A DNA stretch of 64,000 nucleotides from Arcuatula senhousia (GCA_963971305.1 CAXARO010000978.1:19485-83484), one strand, 5' to 3'. Positions 11,258 through 25,600 are shown, numbered from the stretch's first letter. Notes: generated by a model not told the origin, from the sequence alone. Numbers and translations are program-made.

Positions 11258-11593
11258 AGGTAGAGGTAAAGGTAAAGGTAAAGGTAAGATTTATTTAACG
11301 TCGGTGAGTACACATCAGTGATGTGATGTGTACACAAGTCAAACAATTAACATAAGCTCTGAAGAGCTTTTGACCGACGGCAAGATTAACGACCGTTTGG
11401 CTAATATGAGGCCCTTGCATGGTTGCCAGACTTGTGTGGGAGGAAAGCCCGATATTCCAAGCTGGAAAATCGGTGAAACCCACGAGCAACGGTAGGTGTC
11501 TGGAAACCTTGACACGTGTGGGGCTCGAACCCACAGAGGTGTCGACCTGTGATTTAAAGTCCAGTGCCTTAACCACTCGGCCACCGCGCTCCC
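11258..11593 (-). mobile_element. tRNA-derived SINE, full length
   Basis: Read on the minus strand the element begins GGGAGCGCGGTGGCCGAGTG, like a tRNA 5' half. RNA polymerase III box A (TGGCCGAGTGG, complement of 11573-11583) and box B (GGTTCGAGCCC, complement of 11521-11531) are both present. A ~200-bp body follows, and the 3' tail is made of TTTACC repeats (11258-11288). A perfect 8-bp target duplication TTCAGTAA flanks it (11250-11257 and 11594-11601). The head most resembles a Leu/Ser-type tRNA with a long variable arm. It is not a functional tRNA gene because the anticodon arm is imperfect and the body is fused downstream. Confidence 0.85.
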
Positions 11594-12817
11594 TTCAGTA
11601 ATTTTATTATCACCTTTATATGTACACACGGACTATCCTAGTTCATGGTTTTCCGGATTTAGGACATTCGAATGCACCATTAATTAGAACCAGGATGTAT
11701 AGGTGTACTACAGACCTGACATAAGCATACATAATTTCACTTGCTATAACTTATAGTACCCTCACAGATTTTACCATTAGTGTTTTGTTTATATTGAATA
11801 ATGATTTTATAATTAAAAATGCAGGTCAGGTTTAACAGATGCTTTGCTACTTCTCCGGTGCCAATTGCATACCAAATTAAAGTTTGTTATTAAGGTTGTG
11901 TTTTCTTGCAAAAACGATTTCTCCCCTTTTCCCCAAAAAGTTCAAATTTCAAAGCCCGTTACTACCACAAACTATTGAGGGTTACATTTGTCTGCTGATA
12001 TCTACAACTGCATATAGTGTACTAGCTTCATATTTAGTTTCATAAAATTCGAACCATACAATAGTTTTAGAGGAGTTGCGAGCACAAACAAGATCACACG
12101 CAAATTTTCAAAGTTCAAAGGGGAATAACTCTAACAAAACTAAATTCCATGCTAATATTCAGTTAACTTCCTACATACCAAGGGTCGTAAATTGTTGAAT
12201 TCAGTTCTGTAATTTCAGAGGAAATTCTAAACAAAATGTCTTCCCGACAAAGCGAAAAGAGGTGGAGCTTTTCTTACATATGGTAACATAACTTTACCCC
12301 CTTTTCCCCAAAATAATGTTGAATAGATCAGAAATCACTGCATGGTTTCCTTAATATTATACGACCGCAAACATACATGTAGTTGAGGAGGCGTAGGAAT
12401 CGCCCTGTCTATCTGTCCGTCCGTCTGTATGCCTTCCTACCGTATCTCGTAAGCGAAACTCCTATAACGCTTGCCCATGACATACTGAAAACCCAATATC
12501 GTTTCTGTATCTGATACGTCGTAGGAACTTATTTTGGTATTTATACAATGGGATGGTGGGCGCCACGTTTTTTGTTTTTTTTCTGGCAATGATTTCGTAG
12601 GGCGGTTTAAAAACTTTTTTTCGTTGAAACGGATAGCCCATTTGTCGGTCCATAATTTTCAGTTTTCTATGTCCTATATCTCGTCTTCGCCTTCGTCTTC
12701 CAGATACAGAGTTTACTCAGAACTGAGTATTTATACTCCGTGCATGTCCAAGTCTTCTATTTACAATTAAAAACTGACATTTTGAATTTAAATTCTTCTG
12801 GTTCATAGTAATTAGGA

Positions 12818-12945
12818 CTACCGGGCCTTCGGACTTATGGGCCTTCGGACTTATGGGCCTTCTGACTAGCGGGCCTTGAAGGGCTTCGGACTAGTGGACC
12901 TTTGAACTAACGGACCTTCGGACTAGTGGACCTTCGGACTAACGT
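12818..12945. repeat. Right inverted minisatellite end
   Basis: Seven or so diverged ~18-bp units of the type GGCCTTCGGACTAGTGG, in inverse orientation to the units at 10629-10700. Between 11602 and 12817 I see only decayed repeat sequence, including a fragment ACGACCGCAA near 12361 shared with the element at 29185. Confidence 0.5.
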
Positions 12946-13354
12946 CAATTTAAAACATCCAATATGTAAAAACAGCCAGCAGCCTTCAATGTTATACAAT
13001 GTACATATACATGTATATGCATCTCTTTGTTAAAAAACTTCAGTAAAATTTCTGTCATTAGATACAAGATACAAGATAATTTATTGGCAAATCACTGTGC
13101 CCAATAATGTCATATATCCAGTATCGTGTAATTGACCAATTTCAAGATACATGTAGGACAGAATGGCTGGAGAAATTAGAGAAAGTTCATTTATTACAAA
13201 TTATTCTAGGCATGAAGACATCACAGGTCTGAAAAAATCATGGTAAAACATTATCAGTTTATCTTTGAAAAACTTGTAAACAAAGCAGAAGAACATTGTA
13301 AAAAAAATAAAGGTAAAATTTTCTTTCTTTTTCAGAAGCGACACACATATTAGG

Positions 13355-13614
13355 ATGTTCAAGGCACTAGATAAAGTGAACTACTCCAACTTGAAGTTAA
13401 ACCATCCAAAAGAAACAACCAACAATGCCGCTAAACAGGAAACGCTGCTGGAGATCTGTTGTCGTGCCATCATAAGAAACGAAGAACTGACCAATCAGGC
13501 TGTACGATGTGTTCCGATACACCTAGCTGCCGACTTATTGAGAGCTGCCATTTTGACTGGACAGCCCTATGCTATCAGCAATATCATATCCAACTGGCCT
13601 CATGGGGAATTGTG
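13355..13614 (+). CDS. LRRC14: LRRC14-like gene, first coding exon
   Basis: The ATG at 13355 lies 20 bases after a good acceptor (TTCTTTTTCAG, ending 13335), so an upstream 5' exon probably exists. The frame is open back to the acceptor, so an earlier start cannot be excluded. It encodes about 86 residues including the BC-box-like TLLEICCRAI and NWPHG. The best donor is TG|GTAGGC after 13614; the weaker GT at 13612 is an alternative paired with acceptor 15066. Confidence 0.75.
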
Positions 13615-16600
13615 GTAGGCTTATAAAAGTTGTTAAGCTTTTTCATGTAGGAATATTGCATCTAACATACATTTGTTGATTTCTGGTCAGTTGATTTTGT
13701 GTATCTTCGTGCTGTTTTCTTGTAAGTGTTTACCAGTTTTGTTGTTGCCTTTTCGGACTATTGACACTCGAATGCCCCATTGGTGGCTCTTTGCTTCTTT
13801 CATACATGTACATATGCATATTCAAGAAAAAGAAAGATTCCAACTGATTTAACTTGGCATTTACTAATGATCATTATTGTATATCAAGTCAGTAACCTAC
13901 ATGTACCGGTGTTCTGTGTGACAGAGCTTATGAGTAGGTTCCATAAATTCATTATGAAAATTAAAAAAAGGGATTCAAACCCATTTTTAGCTCACCTGGT
14001 CCGAAGGTCCATGTGAGCTATTGTAATCACTTGGCGTCCGTCGTCATCCGTCGTCGTTAACTTTTCTTTGAAAATCTTCTCCTCCAAAAGGACTGAAGGG
14101 ATTGCTTTGAAACTTTGCACACTTCATCAATGGGATGTCCTCTACCAAAATGGTGACCGCCGTCCAAACAACATGGCCGTCATTACTAAAAATAGACCAG
14201 GGGGGTCAGACTACTGTTTTTGGCTTGTAAATCAAAAAGTATAAGAGATAAACGAAATCTGATGCCACACTACTGCTTCAGCATGAAAAGCTCTACAAAA
14301 GTCTTCATTGAGTCGAAGTTGTCAGATGACCCCTTATGGGTGTTACGGCCCCTTAAATGTTTTTGGCTTATAGAATGAAAACTATGGCAGATAGAGAAAA
14401 GTTGTTGCTTGCTTCAATGTTCAGCTCATTTAGCCCTACAAAAGTCTCCTTAGGGTCGAAGTTGTCAGATGACCCCTTAAAGGGGTAACAGCCCCTAAAA
14501 TAACTTTTTTTTCATATTTTTGGCATATGGAATGAAAACTATAGCAGATAGAGAGAAGCTGTTTCTTGCATAAATGTTCATCTTATTTAGCTTTACAAAA
14601 GTCTCCATAGGGTCAAAGTTGTCATAAGTCCACTTACAGGGGTTTCGGCTGCTAAAATATCGTTCTTTCATGTTTTTGGCCTATGGAATGAAAACTATAG
14701 CAGATAGAGAGAAGCTGTTGCTTGCTTAAATGTTCAGTTCATTTAGCTCAACAAAAGTCTCCATAAGATCAAAGTTATCAGATGACTACCTATAGGAGTT
14801 ATGGCCCCTAAAATGATGTTTTTTCATGTTTTTGGCCTATGGCTACAGAATGAAACTTAAGTAGATAGAGAAAAGCTGTTACTTGCTTAAATGTTCAGCT
14901 CATTTAGCTCTAGATAAGTTTTTATAGGGTCGACATCAAGACCAGGTGAGCGATTCAGGCTTCTAGGAGCCTCTTGTTTCAAGAAGTTTTAGTGAAATTT
15001 TGGTTGAGTTTGGACAATTTTCAATGTACATGCTGTATAAAGTTATACTTTAAATTTAAGTTTCAGAGAGATTCTACCTGCTAAATGCCAGAACATTTTT
15101 GAAGAAGAGCTCGGACATGACTTGGTAGTGTTCAGGGGCGTTATAAACAGGACAAAACATTGTAGGATGAGGTGTATAGACTTCAGAGGTCTCAAACTGA
15201 GTAAGTTTATCTATCATAGACTTGGTAGTGTTATAAACAGGACAAAACATTGTAGGATGAGGTGTATAGACTTCAGAGGACTCAAACTGAGTAAGTTTAT
15301 CTATTATAGACTTGGTAGTGTTATAAACAGAACAAAACATTGTAGGATGAGGTGTATAGACTTCAGAGGACTCAAACTGAGTAAGTTTATCTATCATAGA
15401 CTTGGTAGTGTTATAAACAGAACAAAACATTGTAGGATGAGGTGTATAGACTTCAGAGGACTCAAACTGAGTAAGTTTATCTATCATAGACTTGGTAGTG
15501 TTATAAACAGAACAAAACATTGTAGGATGAGGTGTATAGACTTCAGAGGACTCAAACTGAGTAAGTTTATCTATTATAGACTTGGTAGTGTTATAAACAG
15601 GACAAAACATTGTAGGATGAGGTGTATAGACTTCAGAGGACTCAAACTGAGTAAGTTTATCTATTATAGACTTGGTAGTGTTATAAACAGGACAAAACAT
15701 TGTAGGATGAGGTGTATAGACTTCAGAGGACTCAAACTGAGTAAGTTTATCTATTATAGACTTGGTAGTGTTATAAACAGAACAAAACATTGTAGGATGA
15801 GGTGTATAGACTTCAGAGGACTCAAACTGAGTAAGTTTATCTATTATAGACTTGGTAGTGTTATAAACAGAACAAAACATTGTAGGATGAGGGGTATAGA
15901 CTTCAGAGATCTCAAACTGAGTAAGTTTATCTATTATAGACTTGGTAGTGTTATAAACAGGACAAAACATTGTAGGATGAGGTGTATAGACTTCAGAGGT
16001 CTCAAACTGAGTAAGTTTATCTATTATAGACTTGGTAGTGTTATAAACAGGACAAAACATTGTAGGATGAGGTGTATAGACTTCAGAGGACTCAAACTGA
16101 GTAAGTTTATCTATTATAGACTTGGTAGTGTTATAAACAGGACAAAACATTGTAGGATGAGGTGTATAGACTTCAGAGGACTCAAACTGAGTAAGTTTAT
16201 CTATTATAGACTTGGTAGTGTTATAAACAGGACAAAACATTGTAGGATGAGGTGTATAGACTTCAGAGGACTCAAACTGAGTAAGTTTATCTATTATAGA
16301 CTTGGTAGTGTTATAAACAGGACAAAACATTGTAGGATGAGGTGTATAGACTTCAGAGGACTCAAACTGAGTAAGTTTATCTATTATAGACTTGGTAGTG
16401 TTATAAACAGGACAAAACATTGTAGGATGAGGTGTATAGACTTCAGAGGACTCAAACTGAGTAAGTTTATCTATTATAGACTTGGTAGTGTTATAAACAG
16501 AACAAAACATTGTAGGATGAGGTGTATAGACTTCAGAGGACTCAAACTGAGTAAGTTTATCTATTATAGACTTGGTAGTGTTATAAACAGGACAAAACAT

Positions 16601-19600
16601 TGTAGGATGAGGTGTATAGACTTCAGAGGACTCAAACTGAGTAAGTTTATCTATTATAGACTTGGTAGTGTTATAAACAGGACAAAACATTGTAGGATGA
16701 GGTGTATAGACTTCAGAGGACTCAAACTGAGTAAGTTTATCTATTATAGACTTGGTAGTGTTATAAACAGGACAAAACATTGTAGGATGAGGTGTATAGA
16801 CTTCAGAGGACTCAAACTGAGTAAGTTTATCTATTATAGACTTGGTAGTGTTATAAACAGAACAAAACATTGTAGGATGAGGTGTATAGACTTCAGAGGA
16901 CTCAAACTGAGTAAGTTTATCTATTATAGACTTGGTAGTGTTATAAACAGGACAAAACATTGTAGGATGAGGTGTATAGACTTCAGAGGACTCAAACTGA
17001 GTAAGTTTATCTATTATAGACTTGGTAGTGTTATAAACAGGACAAAACATTGTAGGATGAGGTGTATAGACTTCAGAGGACTCAAACTGAGTAAGTTTAT
17101 CTATTATAGACTTGGTAGTGTTATAAACAGGACAAAACATTGTAGGATGAGGTGTATAGACTTCAGAGGACTCAAACTGAGTAAGTTTATCTATTATAGA
17201 CTTGGTAGTGTTATAAACAGGACAAAACATTGTAGGATGAGGTGTATAGACTTCAGAGGACTCAAACTGAGTAAGTTTATCTATTATAGACTTGGTAGTG
17301 TTATAAACAGGACAAAACATTGTAGGATGAGGTGTATAGACTTCAGAGGTCTCAAACTGAGTAAGTTTATCTATTATAGACTTAGTAGTGTTATAAACAG
17401 AACAAAACATTGTAGGATGAGGTGTATAGACTTCAGAGGTCTCAAACTGAGTAAGTTTATCTATTATAGACTTGGTAGTGTTATAAACAGAACAAAACAT
17501 TGTAGGATGAGGTGTATAGACTTCAGAGGACTCAAACTGAGTAAGTTTATCTATTATAGACTTGGTAGTGTTATAAACAGGACAAAACATTGTAGGATGA
17601 GGTGTATAGACTTCAGAGGACTCAAACTGAGTAAGTTTATCTATTATAGACTTGGTAGTGTTATAAACAGGACAAAACATTGTAGGATGAGGTGTATAGA
17701 CTTCAGAGGACTCAAACTGAGTAAGTTTATCTATTATAGACTTGGTAGTGTTATAAACAGGACAAAACATTGTAGGATGAGGTGTATAGACTTCAGAGGA
17801 CTCAAACTGAGTAAGTTTATCTATTATAGACTTGGTAGTGTTATAAACAGGACAAAACATTGTAGGATGAGGTGTATAGACTTCAGAGGACTCAAACTGA
17901 GTAAGTTTATCTATTATAGACTTGGTAGTGTTATAAACAGAACAAAACATTGTAGGATGAGGTGTATAGACTTCAGAGGACTCAAACTGAGTAAGTTTAT
18001 CTATTATAGACTTGGTAGTGTTATAAACAGGACAAAACATTGTAGGATGAGGTGTATAGACTTCAGAGGACTCAAACTGAGTAAGTTTATCTATTATAGA
18101 CTTGGTAGTGTTATAAACAGAACAAAACATTGTAGGATGAGGTGTATAGACTTCAGAGGACTCAAACTGAGTAAGTTTATCTATTATAGACTTGGTAGTG
18201 TTATAAACAGAACAAAACATTGTAGGATGAGGTGTATAGACTTCAGAGGACTCCAACTGAGTAAGTTTATCTATTATAGACTTGGTAGTGTTATAAACAG
18301 AACAAAACATTGTAGGATGAGGTGTATAGACTTCAGAGGACTCAAACTGAGTAAGTTTATCTATTATAGACTTGGTAGTGTTATAAACAGAACAAAACAT
18401 TGTAGGATGAGGTGTATAGACTTCAGAGGACTCAAACTGAGTAAGTTTATCTATTATAGACTTGGTAGTGTTATAAACAGAACAAAACATTGTAGGATGA
18501 GGTGTATAGACTTCAGAGGACTCAAACTGAGTAAGTTTATCTATTATAGACTTGGTAGTGTTATAAACAGAACAAAACATTGTAGGATGAGGTGTATAGA
18601 CTTCAGAGGACTCAAACTGAGTAAGTTTATCTATTATAGACTTGGTAGTGTTATAAACAGGACAAAACATTGTAGGATGAGGTGTATAGACTTCAGAGGA
18701 CTCAAACTGAGTAAGTTTATCTATTATAGACTTGGTAGTGTTATAAACAGGACAAAACATTGTAGGATGAGGTGTATAGACTTCAGAGGACTCAAACTGA
18801 GTAAGTTTATCTATTATAGACTTGGTAGTGTTATAAACAGAACAAAACATTGTAGGATGAGGTGTATAGACTTCAGAGGACTCAAACTGAGTAAGTTTAT
18901 CTATTATAGACTTGGTAGTGTTATAAACAGGACAAAACATTGTAGGATGAGGTGTATAGACTTCAGAGGACTCAAACTGAGTAAGTTTATCTATTATAGA
19001 CTTGGTAGTGTTATAAACAGGACAAAACATTGTAGGATGAGGTGTATAGACTTCAGAGGACTCAAACTGAGTAAGTTTATCTATTATAGACTTGGTAGTG
19101 TTATAAACAGAACAAAACATTGTAGGATGAGGTGTATAGACTTCAGAGGACTCAAACTGAGTAAGTTTATCTATTATAGACTTGGTAGTGTTATAAACAG
19201 GACAAAACATTGTAGGATGAGGTGTATAGACTTCAGAGGTCTCAAACTGAGTAAGTTTATCTATTATAGACTTGGTAGTGTTATAAACAGGACAAAACAT
19301 TGTAGGATGAGGTGTATAGACTTCAGAGGACTCAAACTGAGTAAGTTTATCTATTATAGACTTGGTAGTGTTATAAACAGGACAAAACATTGTAGGATGA
19401 GGTGTATAGACTTCAGAGGTCTCAAACTGAGTAAGTTTATCTATTATAGACTTGGTAGTGTTATAAACAGAACAAAACATTGTAGGATGAGGTGTATAGA
19501 CTTCAGAGGACTCAAACTGAGTAAGTTTATCTATTATAGACTTGGTAGTGTTATAAACAGGACAAAACATTGTAGGATGAGGTGTATAGACTTCAGAGGT

Positions 19601-22600
19601 CTCAAACTGAGTAAGTTTATCTATTATAGACTTGGTAGTGTTATAAACAGAACAAAACATTGTAGGATGAGGTGTATAGACTTCAGAGGACTCAAACTGA
19701 GTAAGTTTATCTATTATAGACTTGGTAGTGTTATAAACAGGACAAAACATTGTAGGATGAGGTGTATAGACTTCAGAGGTCTCAAACTGAGTAAGTTTAT
19801 CTATTATAGACTTGGTAGTGTTATAAACAGGACAAAACATTGTAGGATGAGGTGTATAGACTTCAGAGGACTCAAACTGAGTAAGTTTATCTATTATAGA
19901 CTTGGTAGTGTTATAAACAGAACAAAACATTGTAGGATGAGGTGTATAGACTTCAGAGGACTCAAACTGAGTAAGTTTATCTATTATAGACTTGGTAGTG
20001 TTATAAACAGGACAAAACATTGTAGGATGAGGTGTATAGACTTCAGAGGACTCAAACTGAGTAAGTTTATCTATTATAGACTTAGTAGTGTTATAAACAG
20101 GACAAAACATTGTAGGATGAGGTGTATAGACTTCAGAGGACTCAAACTGAGTAAGTTTATCTATTATAGACTTGGTAGTGTTATAAACAGAACAAAACAT
20201 TGTAGGATGAGGTGTATAGACTTCAGAGGTCTCAAACTGAGTAAGTTTATCTATTATAGACTGGGTAGTGTTATAAACAGAACAAAACATTGTAGGATGA
20301 GGTGTATAGACTTCAGAGGACTCAAACTGAGTAAGTTTATCTATTATAGACTTGGTAGTGTTATAAACAGAACAAAACATTGTAGGATGAGGTGTATAGA
20401 CTTCAGAGGACTCCAACTGAGTAAGTTTATCTATTATAGACTTGGTAGTGTTATAAACAGAACAAAACATTGTAGGATGAGGTGTATAGACTTCAGAGGA
20501 CTCAAACTGAGTAAGTTTATCTATTATAGACTTGGTAGTGTTATAAACAGGACAAAACATTGTAGGATGAGGTGTATAGATTTCAGAGGACTCAAACTGA
20601 GTAAGTTTATCTATTATAGACTTGGTAGTGTTATAAACAGGACAAAACATTGTAGGATGAGGTGTATAGACTTCAGAGGACTCAAACTGAGTAAGTTTAT
20701 CTATTATAGACTTGGTAGTGTTATAAACAGAACAAAACATTGTAGGATGAGGTGTATAGACTTCAGAGGACTCAAACTGAGTAAGTTTATCTATTATAGA
20801 CTTGGTAGTGTTATAAACAGAACAAAACATTGTAGGATGAGGTGTATAGACTTCAGAGATCTCAAACTGAGTAAGTTTATCTATTATAGACTTGGTAGTG
20901 TTATAAACAGAACAAAACATTGTAGGATGAGGTGTATAGACTTCAGAGGTCTCAAACTGAGTAAGTTTATCTATCATAGACTTGGTAGTGTTATAAACAG
21001 GACAAAACATTGTAGGATGAGGTGTATAGACTTCAGAGGACTCAAACTGAGTAAGTTTATCTATTATAGACTTGGTAGTGTTATAAACAGAACAAAACAT
21101 TGTAGGATGAGGTGTATAGACTTCAGAGGACTCAAACTGAGTAAGTTTATCTATTATAGACTTGGTAGTGTTATAAACAGAACAAAACATTGTAGGATGA
21201 GGTGTATAGACTTCAGAGGACTCAAACTGAGTAAGTTTATCTATTATAGACTTGGTAGTGTTATAAACAGAACAAAACATTGTAGGATGAGGTGTATAGA
21301 CTTCAGAGGTCTCAAACTGAGTAAGTTTATCTATCATAGACTTGGTAGTGTTATAAACAGGACAAAACATTGTAGGATGAGGTGTATAGACTTCAGAGGT
21401 CTCAAACTGAGTAAGTTTATCTATTATAGACTTGGTAGTGTTATAAACAGAACAAAACATTGTAGGATGAGGTGTATAGACTTCAGAGGACTCAAACTGA
21501 GTAAGTTTATCTATTATAGACTTGGTAGTGTTATAAACAGAACAAAACATTGTAGGATGAGGTGTATAGACTTCAGAGGACTCAAACTGAGTAAGTTTAT
21601 CTATTATAGACTTGGTAGTGTTATAAACAGAACAAAACATTGTAGGATGAGGTGTATAGACTTCAGAGATCTCAAACTGAGTAAGTTTATCTATTATAGA
21701 CTTGGTAGTGTTATAAACAGAACAAAACATTGTAGGATGAGGTGTATAGACTTCAGAGGTCTCAAACTGAGTAAGTTTATCTATCATAGACTTGGTAGTG
21801 TTATAAACAGGACAAAACATTGTAGGATGAGGTGTATAGACTTCAGAGGTCTCAAACTGAGTAAGTTTATCTATCATAGACTTGGTAGTGTTATAAACAG
21901 GACAAAACATTGTAGGATGAGGTGTATAGACTTCAGAGGACTCAAACTGAGTAAGTTTATCTATTATAGACTTGGTAGTGTTATAAACAGAACAAAACAT
22001 TGTAGGATGAGGTGTATATTATGACATATTTGTTTTCCAGATGGCACCTTTTGTAAGCTGATTGTCCAGATGTGGCCTATACTTTCACTCAAGAAATCCC
22101 AACATAAACCCAAGATGTTAGCTAAAACTATAATAAAGAATGCAGGTTGGTTTTATTGATTTAATGCTACAAAAGTAGAGAGACCTACTGTTAACCAACT
22201 CGTTTTGAATTTGGTCAGCCATAGGTGTTACATTATTGGCAGTGGCAACAGAAGTAGGTCCAGAAATTCTGCAAAGATGGGCCCACTGACTAGTCTAAGA
22301 GAGAAGAAGAACCTGTTTTTCTCATAAAAGTTTAGAATTTGAAATGGCAGAAAAACTTATATACATGTATGCCTGTCCTTAGCCAGGAATCTTTGACAAA
22401 GCTTTTGTTTGTACTTGTCTTTTTGATGTTTTTTATTCCTTGTTTAAGAAAAAGTCTACCTGTGACTATTCAAGAACTGTATTTGAATTATATGCATTTT
22501 TTTAGCCCATGGGTCAATAGCAGAACCCCGAGCAGCGCCTACTGGCCTTGTTGAAGGCTGCTGGCGGTTGTCCATTGTGGTTTATTCAGAATTGCCGCTT

Positions 22601-25600
22601 GATTGTGGGCTGTGTCGCGTACACTTATTTCACATCTCACTATTTTCTATTATGTAAATTTAAAAAATCAACATGGTATCCATTGTTATGAGAAATTTTT
22701 AAGATTCCCAGAATAATAGCCGGACCACCAGCCCAAGATAGTTCATGAATTTTGGCAAGCCTGGCTTAAATTCATGAAAGTTTGACTGGCTATATAGTGA
22801 AAATAGTTAGAATTTCAGTTCAGGACTGGTTACTTTTTCAGTGAATTTCCTACCCTGTTATTCTGCAAAACTTATGGGATTGTATTATGTTGTTTTCATT
22901 GCCTTTGGACACTTTGTTTTTTTTTTGTGCAATAGCTTTTAAATTAGTTGTAGTTAATCAATTATTGTAGAATTTTTATAGTTCTTTTTTTTTTCTTTTC
23001 AGGTGTAAAACAGAGTAGACTTACAGAGGAAATTATACCAAAGATGTTAAAGGATTTACTAAGTCATGAGATGGTCAAGAATTCTACATTCTCAATTTAC
23101 ATTCCTAAAGGTAAGGACTTATTAAGTCATTAGATGGTCAAGAATTCTACATTCTCTATTTACATTCCTTAAGGTAAGGACTTACTGAGTCATGAGATGG
23201 TCAAGAATTCTACATTCTCAATTTACATTCCTAAAGGTAGGGAATTACTGAGTCATGAGATGGTCAAGAATTCTACATTCTCAATTTACATTCCTAAAGG
23301 TAAGGATTTACTGAGTCATTAGATGGTCAAGAATTCTACAATCTCAATTTACATTCCTAAAGGTAAGGACTTACTGAGTCATGAGATGGTCAAGAATTCT
23401 ACATTCTCTATTTACATTCCTAAAGGTAAGGACTTACTGAGTCATTAGATGGTCAAGAATTCTATGTTCTCTATTTACATTCCTAAAGGTAAGGACTTAC
23501 TGAGTCATGAGATGGTCAAGAATTCTACATTCTCTATTTACATTCCTAAAGGTAGGGAATTACTGAGTCATGAGATGGTCAAGAGTTCTACATTCTCTAT
23601 TTACATTCCTAAAGGTAGGGAATTACTGAGTCATGAGATGGTCAAGAGTTCTACATTCTCTATTTACATTCCTAAAGGTAGGGAATTACTGAGTCATGAG
23701 ATGGTCAAGAATTCTACATTCTCAATTTACATTCCTAAAGGTAAGGACTTACTGAGTCATGAGATGGTCAAGAATTCTACATTCTCAATTTACATTCCTA
23801 AGGCCATTGTTATTTTATTTTTAGTTTTACGAAATTTACTGACAAAACCCATGGGTAGGAGGAAGGAATGAAAAAAAAAAAAATCATAATTTTTAATTTT
23901 TTTTTAAGTTTGTTCGTTTTACGTAATTCTTTCAAATTATTTATTGGTCGGAGGAAAAAAAAAAAAAAGTCAATTCTCTATTTGGTGCATGATGCTTTCT
24001 TTCATTCGTGTCAGTTGTGTTGGTTTATCATTTCTAAACATGACAGTTGTTTTTTGTTACTATATTAACCAAGACTGCAGACTAATTTTCAATATATTGT
24101 TCTGACATGTTTTTGTGTTTTTCATTGACTTTGATTCTATATATGTTGTTTTGACAATACTGTAGTGCATGGTTTTTCTTTTGTGTATTTAATACATCTA
24201 TTATGTCGTACATGTTTATACTTATATAAAATTCAATAATAAAGTGCAAGTTTGAATACTAGTTTTCAAGCTAGTATCGAGTTCAGTGGACGAACGTATG
24301 GCCCCGTGTCCTTTTCCAAGTAAATATGAGGCGCTTCCATATGCGCTTTTTATCGGCCTTAAAATTTCAACCTCGTTTGAAATAATCTGGCCAACTGAGG
24401 CCTCACTGTCTCCTTTCACGAATTTGTTTTTTTGTGAAGTCAAATCAACATCAAACACGATGATACAAAACCACCGAGACATCGTGGTCATTTAAATTAA
24501 GTACTTTTCTAACATGCAGCACATGGTAAAAAATCCGTTTCTTTAAGCGTTTTTCCGATTCAGTTTTTGAAATACAACTAAAAACAAAAAAAAATATTTT
24601 TAACGACAAAGCACAGCGGCGGAAGGCAAAAAAAAAAAAAAAACGAAGTTTCTGAATTTTATTTTTTTTCCAAATCGGGAAAATTCAGGGTCGGCGGGTT
24701 TGTAAAACTAAAAATAAAATAACAATGGCCTAAAGGTAAGGATTTACTGAGTCATTAGATGGTCAAGAATTCTACATTCTCAGTTTACATTCCTAAAGGT
24801 AGGGAATTACTGAGTCATGAGATGGTCAAGAATTCTACATTCTCAATTTACATTCCTAAAGGTAAGGATTTACTGAGTCATTAGATGGTCAAGAATTCTA
24901 CATTCTCTATTTACATTCCTAAAGGTAAGGACTTACTGAGTCATGAGATGGTCAAGAATTCTACATTCTCAATTTACATTCCTAAAGGTAAGGACTTACT
25001 GAGTCATTAGATGGTCAAGAATTCTACATTCTCAATTTACATTCCTAAAGGTAAGGACTTACTGAGTCATGAGATGGTCAAGAATTCTACAATCTCAATT
25101 TACATTCCTAAAGGTAAGGATTTACTGAGTCATGAGATGGTCAAGAATTCTACATTCTCAATTTACATTCCTAAAGGTAAGGACTTACTGAGTCATGAGA
25201 TGGTCAAGAATTCTACATTCTCTATTTACATTCCTAAAGGTAGGGAATTACTGAGTCATGAAATGGTCAAGAATTCTACATTCTCAATTTACATTCCTAA
25301 AGGTAGGGAATTACTGAGTCATGAAATGGTCAAGAATTCTACATTTTCTATTTACATTCCTAAAGGTAGGGAATTACTGAGTCATGAAATGGTCAAGAAT
25401 TCTACATTTTCTATTTACATTCCTAAAGGTAAGGACTTACTGAGTCATGAGATGGTCAAGAATTCTACATTCTCAATTTACATTCCTAAAGGTAGGGACT
25501 TACTGAGTCATGAAATGGTCAAGAATTCTACATTGTCTATTTACATTCCTAAAGGTAGGGAATTACTGAGTCATGAAATGGTCAAGAATTCTACATTCTC

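Noticed and set aside
11521..11593. A tRNA gene on the minus strand
   Set aside because: Box A and B are good, but the anticodon arm does not pair properly and a SINE body, tail and target duplication follow, so it is a SINE head.
15074..22000. A 2308-codon minus-strand reading frame of 30-residue repeats
   Set aside because: It is the complement of the 90-bp minisatellite. A short stop-free unit repeated exactly gives long open frames on both strands, and there is no gene structure or homology on this strand.
24222..24491. An 89-codon minus-strand frame inside the Harbinger-like MITE
   Set aside because: No similarity to a transposase or DNA-binding domain could be seen and the element is too short to be autonomous.
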